Below are positions 5,178 to 12,691 of a stretch of 13,262 nt of DNA, in pieces (within the stretch, counting starts at the first letter, position 1; each line of letters begins with the position of its first letter). The position numbers were made by a program, and so were the translations under genes. The DNA is taken from assembly GCA_020724125.1 (NCBI GenBank), contig DYHM01000010.1:1-13262 (forward strand), in the 5' to 3' direction. The notes beneath the pieces are model-generated. The model had not been told where the DNA came from. It did no database searches and saw nothing but the letters and a program-made list of their open reading frames with translations. The stretch is from Patescibacteria group bacterium (GTDB lineage: Bacteria > Patescibacteriota > Minisyncoccia > Minisyncoccales > CG1-02-41-26).

Positions 5178-6845
5178 TTACATTCTTTCAGGGGTAGAAA
5201 TACCCATTAAATCAGTGGTATTTTTGATGACAATTTTTACCGCTAAAATTAACATTAAACGCGCCCTGGTTAAATCCTGGTTTTCGGAAATAACCTGGCA
5301 ATCTTGATAAAATCGATGAAAGGCTGTGGCTAAATCCAAACTATATTGAGGAATTTTTTGAACTTGATAGTCCCGGGCTATATCTTCGATAATCTCCGGG
5401 AATCTAATTAGTTGCTTTATTAACCATATCTCTGAGGGATGATTTAATAATTTTAAGTTTTGGTTTTTAAGTTGTGATTTTAGTTTTTGAATTTTGATTT
5501 TTGATTTTGCAAAAACACTATGAATTCTGGCGTATCCATACTGAAGATAATAAACCGGATTTTTTTCCGAACGTTCCCTGGCTAAATTTAAGTCAAAATC
5601 TATATGAGTATCAATTGATTTATTTAAAAAGAAAAATTTAACGGCATCTAACCCAATTTCATTGATTAACTCTTCCAATGTTACAAAGGTTCCCGCTCGT
5701 TTGCTCATTTTTATTTCCTGTTTTTTTTCAACCAATCTAACAAATTGACCGACAATAATTTTTAGTTTTTGTTCAAATCCCAACACTTTTGCCGCTGCCA
5801 TTAGTCTGGCTTTATATCCCCAATGGTCAGCGCCCCAGATATTAATTATTAAATCGTATCCACGAGAATTTTTATCAAGATGATAGGCAATATCCGAAGC
5901 GAAATATGTCGGTTCGCCATCGGTTTTAATCAAAACCCTGTCTTTATCATCTCCGAATTTGATTGAGTTAAACCAAATCGCTCCTTCTTTTTCATAAATA
6001 AAACCTTTCTTTTTTAAAATCTGAATTGCCTTTTTAACTAAGTTTTTTTTAAATAAATTCTTTTCTGAAAACCAAATATTGTATTTTATCCCAATTTTCT
6101 CTAAAATTTTTTTTATTTCATTGAGGATTTTCTTTATGCCAAACTCTGTAAAAACCTTTATTCTTTCTTCGTCGGATTGTTTTAGATATCTATTTTTGTT
6201 CTGTTTGATAATTTCTTGAGCAATTTCTTTAATATATTCTCCTTGGTATAAATCAGGACTAATTTCTATTTCTTCGCCTAAAATTTCTTTATACCTAACA
6301 TCAATTGACTTTCCCAATAAAAGAATTTGTTTCCCATAATCATTAATAAAATATTCCCGGATTGCTTTATGGCCTGCTTTTTCAAGAACATTAGCCAGGG
6401 TGTTTCCCCAAAGCGCTCCCCGACCATGTCCTAAATGCAAGGGCCCGGTGGGGTTTGCCGAGCAAAATTCAAGATTTATTTTTTTATTCTTTCCAATTTT
6501 TAGTTGACCAAATTTATTTCCTTGTTTTAAAATTTCATCCACTTGGTTTTGGAGATATTCTTTTGAAAGAAAAAAATTAATAAATCCTCGACCAGCAACC
6601 TCAATTTTTTCAAACAACCTTGAACTTTTAACTTTTAACTTTGAACTTAATAAGTTCGCTGTTTCTATTGGATTTTTTTTCACAATTTTCGCCAGAATCA
6701 TTGCTATATTCGCGCTGTAATCGCCAAGAGTTTTTTCTTCTTGATATTCTGCCTTAATTTCCGGAATTTTAAATTGAGGAAAAACCCCTTCTTTTTGTAA
6801 AGAAGATATCGCTTCCTTAATAATTTTTTTAATTATTTGTTTCAT
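5178..6845 (-). CDS. argS: Arginyl-tRNA synthetase
   Basis: Class I synthetase that charges tRNA-Arg in the cytoplasm. The 555-residue protein is complete. The N-terminal tRNA-recognition domain (about 1-115) contains GDYSANIAM. The catalytic domain has SANPTGPLHLGHGRG with the HIGH-type motif HLGH at 137-140, and KMSKR at 379-383 (KMSKS-type) before the GTFVTLEEL stretch. The DALR anticodon-binding domain ends in the typical ...ST-PERM. Two segments look like repeat-derived insertions. Residues 67-78 (SSKLKVKSSRLF) are encoded by DNA containing the exact 14-base word found four times upstream of rplJ. Residues 447-467 (KSKIKIQKLKSQL...) are encoded by AAATCAAAAATC-period DNA. Both fall in variable surface parts rather than the active site. 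It follows the Mur ligase by 125 bases and is the last gene of the probable tldD operon. Confidence 0.97.
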   Translation of the reverse strand: MKQIIKKIIKEAISSLQKEGVFPQFKIPEIKAEYQEEKTLGDYSANIAMILAKIVKKNPIETANLLSSKLKVKSSRLFEKIEVAGRGFINFFLSKEYLQNQVDEILKQGNKFGQLKIGKNKKINLEFCSANPTGPLHLGHGRGALWGNTLANVLEKAGHKAIREYFINDYGKQILLLGKSIDVRYKEILGEEIEISPDLYQGEYIKEIAQEIIKQNKNRYLKQSDEERIKVFTEFGIKKILNEIKKILEKIGIKYNIWFSEKNLFKKNLVKKAIQILKKKGFIYEKEGAIWFNSIKFGDDKDRVLIKTDGEPTYFASDIAYHLDKNSRGYDLIINIWGADHWGYKARLMAAAKVLGFEQKLKIIVGQFVRLVEKKQEIKMSKRAGTFVTLEELINEIGLDAVKFFFLNKSIDTHIDFDLNLARERSEKNPVYYLQYGYARIHSVFAKSKIKIQKLKSQLKNQNLKLLNHPSEIWLIKQLIRFPEIIEDIARDYQVQKIPQYSLDLATAFHRFYQDCQVISENQDLTRARLMLILAVKIVIKNTTDLMGISTPERM

Positions 6846-6856
6846 ATTTTTTTAGG

Positions 6857-6965
6857 CCGCTGAATAATTCGTGATTCGCGCTTCGTGAAGATTCGTATGA
6901 TGGTTACGTTTTCACACCCATCAACGCCAATCAAGAAACAAATCAGCGGAGAAAGTAATTATTCA
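6857..6965. other. Overlapping inverted repeats between the Mur ligase and argS
   Basis: Two inverted pairs share one arm. CCGCTGA (6857-6863) matches TCAGCGG (6943-6949), and TGAATAATT (6861-6869) matches AATTATTCA (6957-6965). They cannot both form, so in the - strand RNA leading into argS two folds are possible. The middle contains ATTCGTG-type near-repeats and the small hairpin CTTC-GT-GAAG. No T-box or T-tract is seen. It may be an argS leader or only repeat debris. Confidence 0.45.
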
Positions 6966-6970
6966 ACACA

Positions 6971-8491
6971 TTATTCCTTAAATTTTAATAGGTTTTCAAC
7001 AACCTTTGCCGAAGTTCTCCCCTCTAATAAAATTATATCGTTTTTTGGCTCAATAGATAAATCTTTTTCTAAAAAACTTTTTATTTTATTATCTATTTTT
7101 TTTGGATTTTCGATAAATAAAACATTTTCGTTTTTCATTCCGCCTTTTTTAATTACTCCTTGTTTTATATTTTTAAACCTTCCCTCGGTTGCGATAATAG
7201 CCAAATCGCAAACCTCAGCAATTTTTTCTCCTATTTTAGAATGAATTTCTTTTGAGGCCTTACCAAGTTCAATCAAACAAGGCATAACAATAATTTTGCG
7301 GCCAGTCCAGGTTTTTAGATACTCTAAATGAGCAAAAACAGCGTTAGGATTTGTTGAATAAGTTGAATCAATTATGTTTATTTTATTTTTTATTAATTTC
7401 ATCCCGCTTTGTTCTGGTCTAATTTTTTGACAACCCTGTGAAATTTCTTCCAAAGACATCCCTAGTTCTTTAGCAACAGCCGCGGCTAATAAAATGTTTT
7501 CTATATTTTGGGTTCCTAATAAATTTATTTTAAAGTCAGCCGAATCGTTGTCTTTTGAAAAAATTTTGAAAGAAATAAATTCTTTCTCAATTTTAATGTC
7601 TTTTGCCCAAAAATATAATTTCTCTTTTTGAGAACAAAATTTTATATTTTTTAATTTTAGATTAAAGTTTTGAACCTTGAACTTTAAACTTTGAACTATT
7701 TCGCTGTCCCAATTTAATGCCGCCATTCCATCTTCCGGCAAGCTTTCAATAAGTTCTTTTCCTCCCTCAGCTGATAGCAAGTTTTCCATCGAACCAAAAA
7801 CTCCTAAATGCTGTTGGTTGATTCCGGTAATAATTCCGATTTTTGGCTTAGCGATATCGCAAAGCAATTTTATTCTTCCTCGGTCATAAGCGGCCATCTC
7901 AACCACGAAAATTTTATGTTCGGTCCTTAATTCTTTTAAAATACATTGAGAGATTCCCATTTCTGAATTTTGATGCTCTTTTGTTTTTAAGACCTTATCT
8001 TTACCGAATTTTTCCGATAAAATTGTCGCTAAAAATTCTTTGGTTGAGGTTTTACCATAACTTCCGGTGATTCCGATGACAAGAAGATTTTCTCCAAATT
8101 TTTCTCTTTTTTGTTTGGCTTTTTCTAAAATTCTTTTTTTAAAAATGTCAGTGGGGATTTGAAATCCTAAAACCAACAAAGAAAAAATAAGGGGCGAGAA
8201 AAAAAATACTCCCAAAAACCAAAAAAGAAATAATTCTTCCGGCAAGGAAAATAAAAAAATAAAGATGAAAATTTCAAAAAAAAATCCCAAAAAAGAAAGA
8301 ATGATTATTTTTTTTGTAAAAACAGGAAATTTAACTCGCCAGAAACTGGAAAGAATTTTTTTCAGGGCCTCGGTTTCAAAATGGGCTCGGAATCTTCCCC
8401 AATGATATTCTTTTAATTGCCAAAGCCAAATCCAAAAAAAAAGATTTTTTGTTAAAAGAAGAAGACCCGGAAAAAGAATAAAAAATTTCAT
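6971..8491 (-). CDS. MurF-like Mur ligase with membrane N-terminus
   Basis: ATP-dependent ligase of the Mur family, closest by pattern to MurF, which joins D-Ala-D-Ala to the UDP-MurNAc-tripeptide in peptidoglycan synthesis. The central ATPase domain has the P-loop GITGSYGKTSTKEF (140-153), HQNSEMGIS (173-181), VVEMAAYDRG (196-205) and NQQHLGVFGS (225-234). DSTYSTNPNAV (375-385) corresponds to the MurF D-x-Y-N-A-N-P motif. A C-terminal Mur domain ends at LLEGRTSAKVVE. Instead of the usual soluble MurF N-domain there are about 115 residues with hydrophobic segments near 4-24, 60-82, 84-98 and 98-112, so the enzyme should be membrane-anchored. Residues about 266-285 are encoded by TTGAAC/TTTAAAC repeat DNA and look like an insertion. 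It starts 32 bases after tldE. The exact substrate is not proven, so I leave the symbol empty. Confidence 0.88.
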   Translation of the reverse strand: MKFFILFPGLLLLTKNLFFWIWLWQLKEYHWGRFRAHFETEALKKILSSFWRVKFPVFTKKIIILSFLGFFFEIFIFIFLFSLPEELFLFWFLGVFFFSPLIFSLLVLGFQIPTDIFKKRILEKAKQKREKFGENLLVIGITGSYGKTSTKEFLATILSEKFGKDKVLKTKEHQNSEMGISQCILKELRTEHKIFVVEMAAYDRGRIKLLCDIAKPKIGIITGINQQHLGVFGSMENLLSAEGGKELIESLPEDGMAALNWDSEIVQSLKFKVQNFNLKLKNIKFCSQKEKLYFWAKDIKIEKEFISFKIFSKDNDSADFKINLLGTQNIENILLAAAVAKELGMSLEEISQGCQKIRPEQSGMKLIKNKINIIDSTYSTNPNAVFAHLEYLKTWTGRKIIVMPCLIELGKASKEIHSKIGEKIAEVCDLAIIATEGRFKNIKQGVIKKGGMKNENVLFIENPKKIDNKIKSFLEKDLSIEPKNDIILLEGRTSAKVVENLLKFKE

Positions 8492-8523
8492 ATTAAAAAT
8501 TTTTAAAAATATAATTTTTTATT

Positions 8524-9846
8524 TTATTCTGTTGAACCTGTAAAATTAAATCTTTTTATCAAGAGAGCGGGACAAACGATATTTTCGCCAGTAAGTTTTG
8601 TTTCTAAAGAAATTGCCGCAACTTCAGAAAGGGCTTTAGGAAAGCTTTGGGTAAAACGGAGATTTTTTAGGGGTTTAGTAATTTTGCCATTTTCAATTAA
8701 AAAAACGCCATCCCTGGTCATTCCGGTCATTAAGAGATTGTGATGATGGGCGTTTAAATACCAAAAACGGGTAACATAAATTCCCTTTTTTATTTTTTTG
8801 ATCATTTGTTCTTTACCTATTTTTCCATTTTTAAGGAATAAGTTTTGAGGAAAAGCGCCTAAATCATTTGGTTGGGGCAAACTATGACCAGTAGAAATTT
8901 TTCCTTCCCGATAAGCGCTAAAAGAATCGTAAACCCGATTTTTAAAAATTCCATTTTTAATTAAAATCACTTTCTTTTTTCTTACTCCTTCAAAGTCAAA
9001 AGGCATTGGCAAACCTCGAGAACTTAAACCATCGTCAATAATGGTAATATTTTTACCTAAAACTTTTTTATTTAATTTTCCCGATAAAAAACTTCTTCCT
9101 TCTTCAATCGCTTTGCCGCTAAATCCTAAATAAGCCATATAATTCAACATTCCAGCCACTGCGTATTCCTCTAAAAAGACAGAGTAGATTCCAGGTTTTA
9201 TTTCAATAGGGGCTTGGTCGTCTAAAACCTTATTTATCGCTTCCTGGGCCGCTTTTTGAGGATTAATTTTATTGATGTCCCAAGAGGTTTGTTCGGCATA
9301 ACCAGAATTGTTTTTTCCCATAATAACCGTGGAAAGAGAAGCAAGGGTTTGAGAAAAAGAAGTGAAAACCCCCAAGGAATTAGCCACTGTTATTTGATAA
9401 GCATTAGTTGAAAGAGCGCCTGAGGCAATTAAATTCTTTTTTTCCGCCTTTTCAATAATTGTTTTGACCATTTGCGCTCTTTTTTGAGGAGCGCAATTAG
9501 CAGTAGCAAAAGAAAAAAGTTTGATTTTTTTTATTTTGACGGGACAAGGCAATGAAACAAAATCCAGATTTTCTTTTTGAAATTTAGCGATTAAAATTGC
9601 TTTATCTATTGTTTTTTTAATAGCTTTTAAAGAGAAATCATTTGTTGAGGCAGAACCGATTTTTTTACCAAAAATTGTCCTGACCAAAATGCTATTGTTG
9701 TCCTGACTGATATTTTGGTGAATTTCTGAATTAGCAAAACGAGTCAGATTACTACTGACCTGGATGACTAAAATTTCTGTCTGTTTGGCCAAAGAATATC
9801 TTAATGCTTGTTTTAAAATTTTTTTGATTTGGGATTTTTGAAGCAT
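8524..9846 (-). CDS. tldE: Metalloprotease-family subunit TldE (PmbA)
   Basis: Non-catalytic partner of TldD; the TldD/TldE heterodimer is a zinc protease that trims unfolded peptides, for example microcin B17 precursor and CcdA in E. coli. The 440-residue protein has the PmbA core, with VFLEEYAVAGMLNYMAYLGFSG where TldD carries its HExxxH motif, so it lacks the metal ligands as expected. The C-terminal GMTRDGVFLIENGKI is typical of PmbA. I chose the ATG at 9844-9846. A longer frame begins with TTG at 9858, but the ATG overlaps the tldD stop as TAATG and is preceded by a GGA at good distance, which argues for translational coupling. Function in this organism is unknown. Confidence 0.93.
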   Translation of the reverse strand: MLQKSQIKKILKQALRYSLAKQTEILVIQVSSNLTRFANSEIHQNISQDNNSILVRTIFGKKIGSASTNDFSLKAIKKTIDKAILIAKFQKENLDFVSLPCPVKIKKIKLFSFATANCAPQKRAQMVKTIIEKAEKKNLIASGALSTNAYQITVANSLGVFTSFSQTLASLSTVIMGKNNSGYAEQTSWDINKINPQKAAQEAINKVLDDQAPIEIKPGIYSVFLEEYAVAGMLNYMAYLGFSGKAIEEGRSFLSGKLNKKVLGKNITIIDDGLSSRGLPMPFDFEGVRKKKVILIKNGIFKNRVYDSFSAYREGKISTGHSLPQPNDLGAFPQNLFLKNGKIGKEQMIKKIKKGIYVTRFWYLNAHHHNLLMTGMTRDGVFLIENGKITKPLKNLRFTQSFPKALSEVAAISLETKLTGENIVCPALLIKRFNFTGSTE

Positions 9847-11306
9847 TATTTTTTCCAAACGCCTATTTTAATTTTTCTAAATCTGGCTGGACTGGCGCCG
9901 TGACCCACGGTCGCTAACTGAGATGGTTCGCCCTTGCCGCAATTCGGGGTTCCCCAAACTTGCCAGTGTTTTTTATTGCAAATAGCGTCGCAGTTTTGCC
10001 AGAATTGAGGCGTAATGCCGGTATAAGTGGGATTCTTTAAAATTCTTTTTATTTTGCCATTTTTAATTTCCCAGGCAATCTCGCAGCCAAACTGAAAATT
10101 GAGCCGTTTATCATCAATACTCCATGTCTTATTAGTGGACATAAAAATTCCTTCTTTGGTGTCGGCGATTAAGTCCTCTAATTTCCAATCGCAGGGTTCT
10201 AAATTTATATTAGTCATTCTAATTAAAGGAATGTTTGCCCAAGATTGAGCCCGCATTGTTCCATTGCTTTTCTGATTTAAAATTTCAGCTGTTTCTCGGG
10301 AAGTTAGATAATTAACAAATATACCGTTTTTAATAATAGGAAATTTTTGAGCTGGCGTCCCTTCGTCGTCATAACCAAAACTTCCTAAAGCGTCTTCAAT
10401 GGTGGCGTCAGCCGTAATGTTTACTAAATCCGAGCCATATTTGAACCTGCCTAATTTTTCCAACGTTAAAAAACTCGTTCCGGCAAAACCAGCTTCCATG
10501 CCTAAAACCCGATCTAATTCGCTGGGATGACCGCAGGATTCATGGATTTGCAAAGCCAATTGATTGCTATCTAAAATAAGAGAGGTTTTTTTTGCCGGGC
10601 ATTGAGGGGCTAAAAGTAAAGCCGTTGCTTCTTCAGCAATCCGAGAACTATTTTCTTTTAAGTTCAAAGATTCTAATACTTCATAACCAGCTGTTTTAAA
10701 TTGACCGCGAAAGGAATTAGGATAACTCCGGGTTTGAACCTCGTTTTTATCTATGGCTAATGCTTCAATGCCGGCTCCGCATTTAATAATTTTCTGTTTA
10801 ATAAAACTTCCTTCGGTGTTGGCAAAAATTTTATTTTCTTTTCTGGCTTCAAAAAAAGATTGGCCGGTTTTTATTTTTTTATTTTTCCTCATTTCTTTTG
10901 AAGCGGCTATCAATAAATCAAGTTTCTGGTTTAAAGAAATTTTAAAAGGATCTTTTTCTATTTTTGTTTGGTATTCATCAATAATTGGTTTACTATCCGC
11001 TAATTTGACTCTTTTCTTTTTAACCAAAGCGCTGGATTTGGCAATTTCAATCGCTTTTCGGGCGGTCTCTTTAAGTTTTATTTTTATTTGACCTTCAAGA
11101 CCAGGAAAACAACTAGCGGCAAACCCCCAACTTCCTTGATACAAAACCCTGACGCCAAAGCCCTTGTTTTCGTTCATTTCCACAATTTCTGGAATTTCAT
11201 TTTTTACTGTAATAGATTCATTCTTATTTTCAACAATTCTTACGTCAGCATATTCGGCGCCAGCCATTTGAGTCAAATTTAAAATTTTATGGATTAAATC
11301 CTTCAT
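9846..11306 (-). CDS. tldD: Zinc metalloprotease TldD
   Basis: Catalytic subunit of the TldD/TldE protease. The 486-residue protein carries the zinc site HESCGH (255-260, the family HExxxH) followed by PSELDRV, and late motifs GYDDEGTP (311-318) and PNCGKGEPS (454-462), where the Cys is the likely further metal ligand. I set the start at the ATG 11304-11306 (MKDLIHKIL). The frame extends ten codons further to an ATG at 11336, but those codons cover a TATAAT box and half of a palindrome, so they are more likely promoter than protein. The tldE start overlaps the stop codon by one base. The gene heads the probable operon tldD-tldE-Mur ligase-argS. Confidence 0.93.
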   Translation of the reverse strand: MKDLIHKILNLTQMAGAEYADVRIVENKNESITVKNEIPEIVEMNENKGFGVRVLYQGSWGFAASCFPGLEGQIKIKLKETARKAIEIAKSSALVKKKRVKLADSKPIIDEYQTKIEKDPFKISLNQKLDLLIAASKEMRKNKKIKTGQSFFEARKENKIFANTEGSFIKQKIIKCGAGIEALAIDKNEVQTRSYPNSFRGQFKTAGYEVLESLNLKENSSRIAEEATALLLAPQCPAKKTSLILDSNQLALQIHESCGHPSELDRVLGMEAGFAGTSFLTLEKLGRFKYGSDLVNITADATIEDALGSFGYDDEGTPAQKFPIIKNGIFVNYLTSRETAEILNQKSNGTMRAQSWANIPLIRMTNINLEPCDWKLEDLIADTKEGIFMSTNKTWSIDDKRLNFQFGCEIAWEIKNGKIKRILKNPTYTGITPQFWQNCDAICNKKHWQVWGTPNCGKGEPSQLATVGHGASPARFRKIKIGVWKK

Positions 11307-11324
11307 AGATAAATGCCTAAAACA

Positions 11325-11358
11325 ATTATACCGCATTTTTTACATGCAAAAAATGCGG
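11325..11358 (-). promoter_or_regulatory. tldD promoter -10 box with adjoining perfect palindrome
   Basis: TATAAT on the - strand (11325-11330) lies 18 bases before the tldD ATG. Immediately upstream, CCGCATTTTTT (11331-11341) and AAAAAATGCGG (11348-11358) form a perfect 11-base-arm palindrome around a six-base centre. It occupies the place of the spacer and -35 box, and no good -35 is seen. It may be a repressor or activator site, or the terminator of rplJL with a poor T-tract, or both. Confidence 0.6.
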
Positions 11359-11400
11359 CATAAATTTGAATTTTATCAATTTTAAAAAAATCCATTCAAA

Positions 11401-11473
11401 GTAGATTTAGTAGATTTATCCTAATAAAAAACACCCGTCCTTTTACTGTTGTCTGTTATCTGTTATCTGTTAA
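11401..11473. repeat. Two short tandem arrays downstream of rplL
   Basis: GTAGATTTA occurs twice in tandem at 11401-11418. CTGTTAT occurs three times at 11453-11473, the last copy ending A instead of T. The rest of the gap from 11359 to 11480 is plain A/T-rich sequence without a gene. A clear rplL terminator with a strong T-tract is not seen. Confidence 0.75.
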
Positions 11474-11480
11474 CTGTGCC

Positions 11481-11897
11481 TTATTTTAGCTCTACTTTTG
11501 CTCCAACCGCTTCAAATTTCTTTTTTATTTCTTCGGCTTCTTCTTTTTTAACATTCTCTTTAACAACCTGAGGTTCTTTTTCCGCCGCGTCAACCAAATC
11601 TTTTGATTCTTTTAATCCTTTTTGGGTGATATCCCTGACTGCTTTTATGACTTCAATTTTTTTATCTCCGATTTGACTAAGAACGACATTAAAAATATTT
11701 TTTTCCTCAACAGTTGCCGTGGCGACGCCTGCCTCGGCTGGACCAACCATCGGTGTCGGCTGACTGGAAATGCCGAATTTTTTTTCCAAAATTTTAACCA
11801 ATTCACTTAAATCCAAAACCGACATCCTTTCAATTTCAGCCACTAAATTTTTGAATTTGGCTGGAATTTCAATTTTTTCATCTTGTTTTTTTGTCAT
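11481..11897 (-). CDS. rplL: 50S ribosomal protein L7/L12
   Basis: Stalk protein that recruits and stimulates the translational GTPases; dimers sit on L10. The 138-residue protein has an N-terminal dimerisation helix region (about 16-52, VLDLSELVKILEKKFG), a short Ala/Val/Pro/Gly hinge (about 52-65) and the C-terminal factor-binding domain. The latter has IFNVVLSQIGDKKIEVIKAVRDIT and the conserved end EEAEEIKKKFEAVGAKVELK. It is slightly longer than usual because of a charged N-terminal extension of about 18 residues. One of the few genes here with a Shine-Dalgarno-like AGAGGA, about 12 bases before the ATG. It follows rplJ by 24 bases. Confidence 0.97.
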   Translation of the reverse strand: MTKKQDEKIEIPAKFKNLVAEIERMSVLDLSELVKILEKKFGISSQPTPMVGPAEAGVATATVEEKNIFNVVLSQIGDKKIEVIKAVRDITQKGLKESKDLVDAAEKEPQVVKENVKKEEAEEIKKKFEAVGAKVELK

Positions 11898-11921
11898 AAA
11901 TAAAATTTTTCCTCTTAAAGT

Positions 11922-12455
11922 TTAATGAGAGGACTTTAAACTAATGGCTTTAAAAGCCATTATCAGACCTTTTAAATTAGCTTGAAGGCTATTAATAAAT
12001 CTAAAAACAGGATTTTCTAAAATTCCTTTTAGTTTGACTAAAATTTCTTCCCTTGAAGACAATTGGGCTAATTCAATTATTTTTTCTTTTTCTAAAAAAC
12101 AATTATCAAAAATTCCCGCCAAAATTTTTAAACTGCTGTTTTCTTTAGAAAAAAGATAACAAATTTTACTCGGAGTTATTTCGTCTTCAAATCCAAAAAC
12201 CACTCCTAATTGGGTTTTAATGTTTTTAATTTTTTCTGAAAAATTTTTCTGATTTAGTTTTTCAAAAGTTTTTTCCAAGAGCGTTTTTTTAACCACCCTT
12301 AAAAGACAATTTGATGTTTTAAGTTTTTTTCGCAAATCAAAAAAGGATTTTGAATCTAAATTCTGAAAATCAAAAAAAATCATTATTTTTTGACTCTTTA
12401 TTTTTTCTTCTAATTCTTTAATTATTTTACTTTTTTTCTGACGGGAGATGGCCAT
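11922..12455 (-). CDS. rplJ: 50S ribosomal protein L10
   Basis: L10 anchors the L7/L12 dimers to 23S rRNA and, in many bacteria, represses its own mRNA by binding the leader. The 177-residue protein shows the family N-terminal pattern: lysine-rich start (AISRQKKSKIIKELEEKI), FFDFQNLDS, then LRKKLKTSNCLLRVVKKTLLEKTFEKL. The C-terminal helix that carries L7/L12 spans about 150-177. No Shine-Dalgarno precedes the ATG. The 230-base transcribed leader upstream holds a structured attenuator and an A/T repeat array. rplL follows. Confidence 0.94.
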   Translation of the reverse strand: MAISRQKKSKIIKELEEKIKSQKIMIFFDFQNLDSKSFFDLRKKLKTSNCLLRVVKKTLLEKTFEKLNQKNFSEKIKNIKTQLGVVFGFEDEITPSKICYLFSKENSSLKILAGIFDNCFLEKEKIIELAQLSSREEILVKLKGILENPVFRFINSLQANLKGLIMAFKAISLKSSH

Positions 12456-12460
12456 AAGAT

Positions 12461-12554
12461 AAGTTCAAAGTTAAAAGTTAAAAGTTCAAAGTTAAACTAA
12501 AAATTAAAAACGAAAAATACTAATTAAAGTTCAAAGTTAAAAGTTCAAAGTTAA
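12461..12554. repeat. 14-base repeat array between the L10 leader and rplJ
   Basis: AAGTTCAAAGTTAA occurs four times exactly, at 12461, 12482, 12527 and 12541, with degenerate AAAAGTT and AAAATTAAAAA units between. The reverse complement of the same word lies inside argS at 6635-6648, and an 11-base core lies in the Mur ligase gene at 7687-7697. The array separates the attenuator from the rplJ start and probably adds only spacing. Confidence 0.85.
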
Positions 12555-12558
12555 AAAT

Positions 12559-12672
12559 AAAAAAAGCGGGTTTTGCCGCAGACATTGGTAATTCAAAAAA
12601 CAATTTAATCGTTTTAAGTTTTATTTGCCTTAATAGGATTTATGTCGCTGAAAACAACCTATTGTCTGCGGC
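12559..12672 (-). promoter_or_regulatory. L10-type leader attenuator upstream of rplJ
   Basis: In the - strand RNA, GCCGCAGACA (12663-12672) pairs perfectly with TGTCTGCGGC (12575-12584), enclosing about 78 nt. The enclosed part contains TCCTATTAAGGC, a plausible part of an L10 binding site. The 3' arm overlaps a GCGG-CAAAAC-CCGC hairpin followed by seven T (12559-12579), a short intrinsic terminator. The long stem and the terminator share bases and so exclude one another. This agrees with the known L10 leader, where ribosomal protein binding shifts the balance toward termination. Assignment to the Rfam L10_leader family is by position and architecture only. Confidence 0.72.
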
Positions 12673-12691
12673 TTGAATTTAATCTAAATCA

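Noticed and set aside
6885..7244. Plus-strand open frame of 119 codons over the end of the Mur ligase
   Set aside because: Most of it is antisense to conserved Mur ligase sequence, with no recognisable motif.
9847..9858. Longer tldE start at 9858
   Set aside because: The start codon would be TTG inside tldD. The ATG at 9846 overlaps the tldD stop as TAATG and has a GGA at proper distance.
10753..11282. Plus-strand open frames opposite tldD
   Set aside because: They are antisense shadows of a well-conserved gene, with low-complexity hydrophobic translations.
11307..11336. Longer tldD start at 11336
   Set aside because: The ten extra codons consist of a TATAAT box and part of a perfect palindrome, so they are promoter rather than coding sequence.
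12461..12554. CRISPR array in the rplJ leader
   Set aside because: The repeats are only 14 bases with spacings of 0-31 bases filled by similar A/T words; no cas gene is near.
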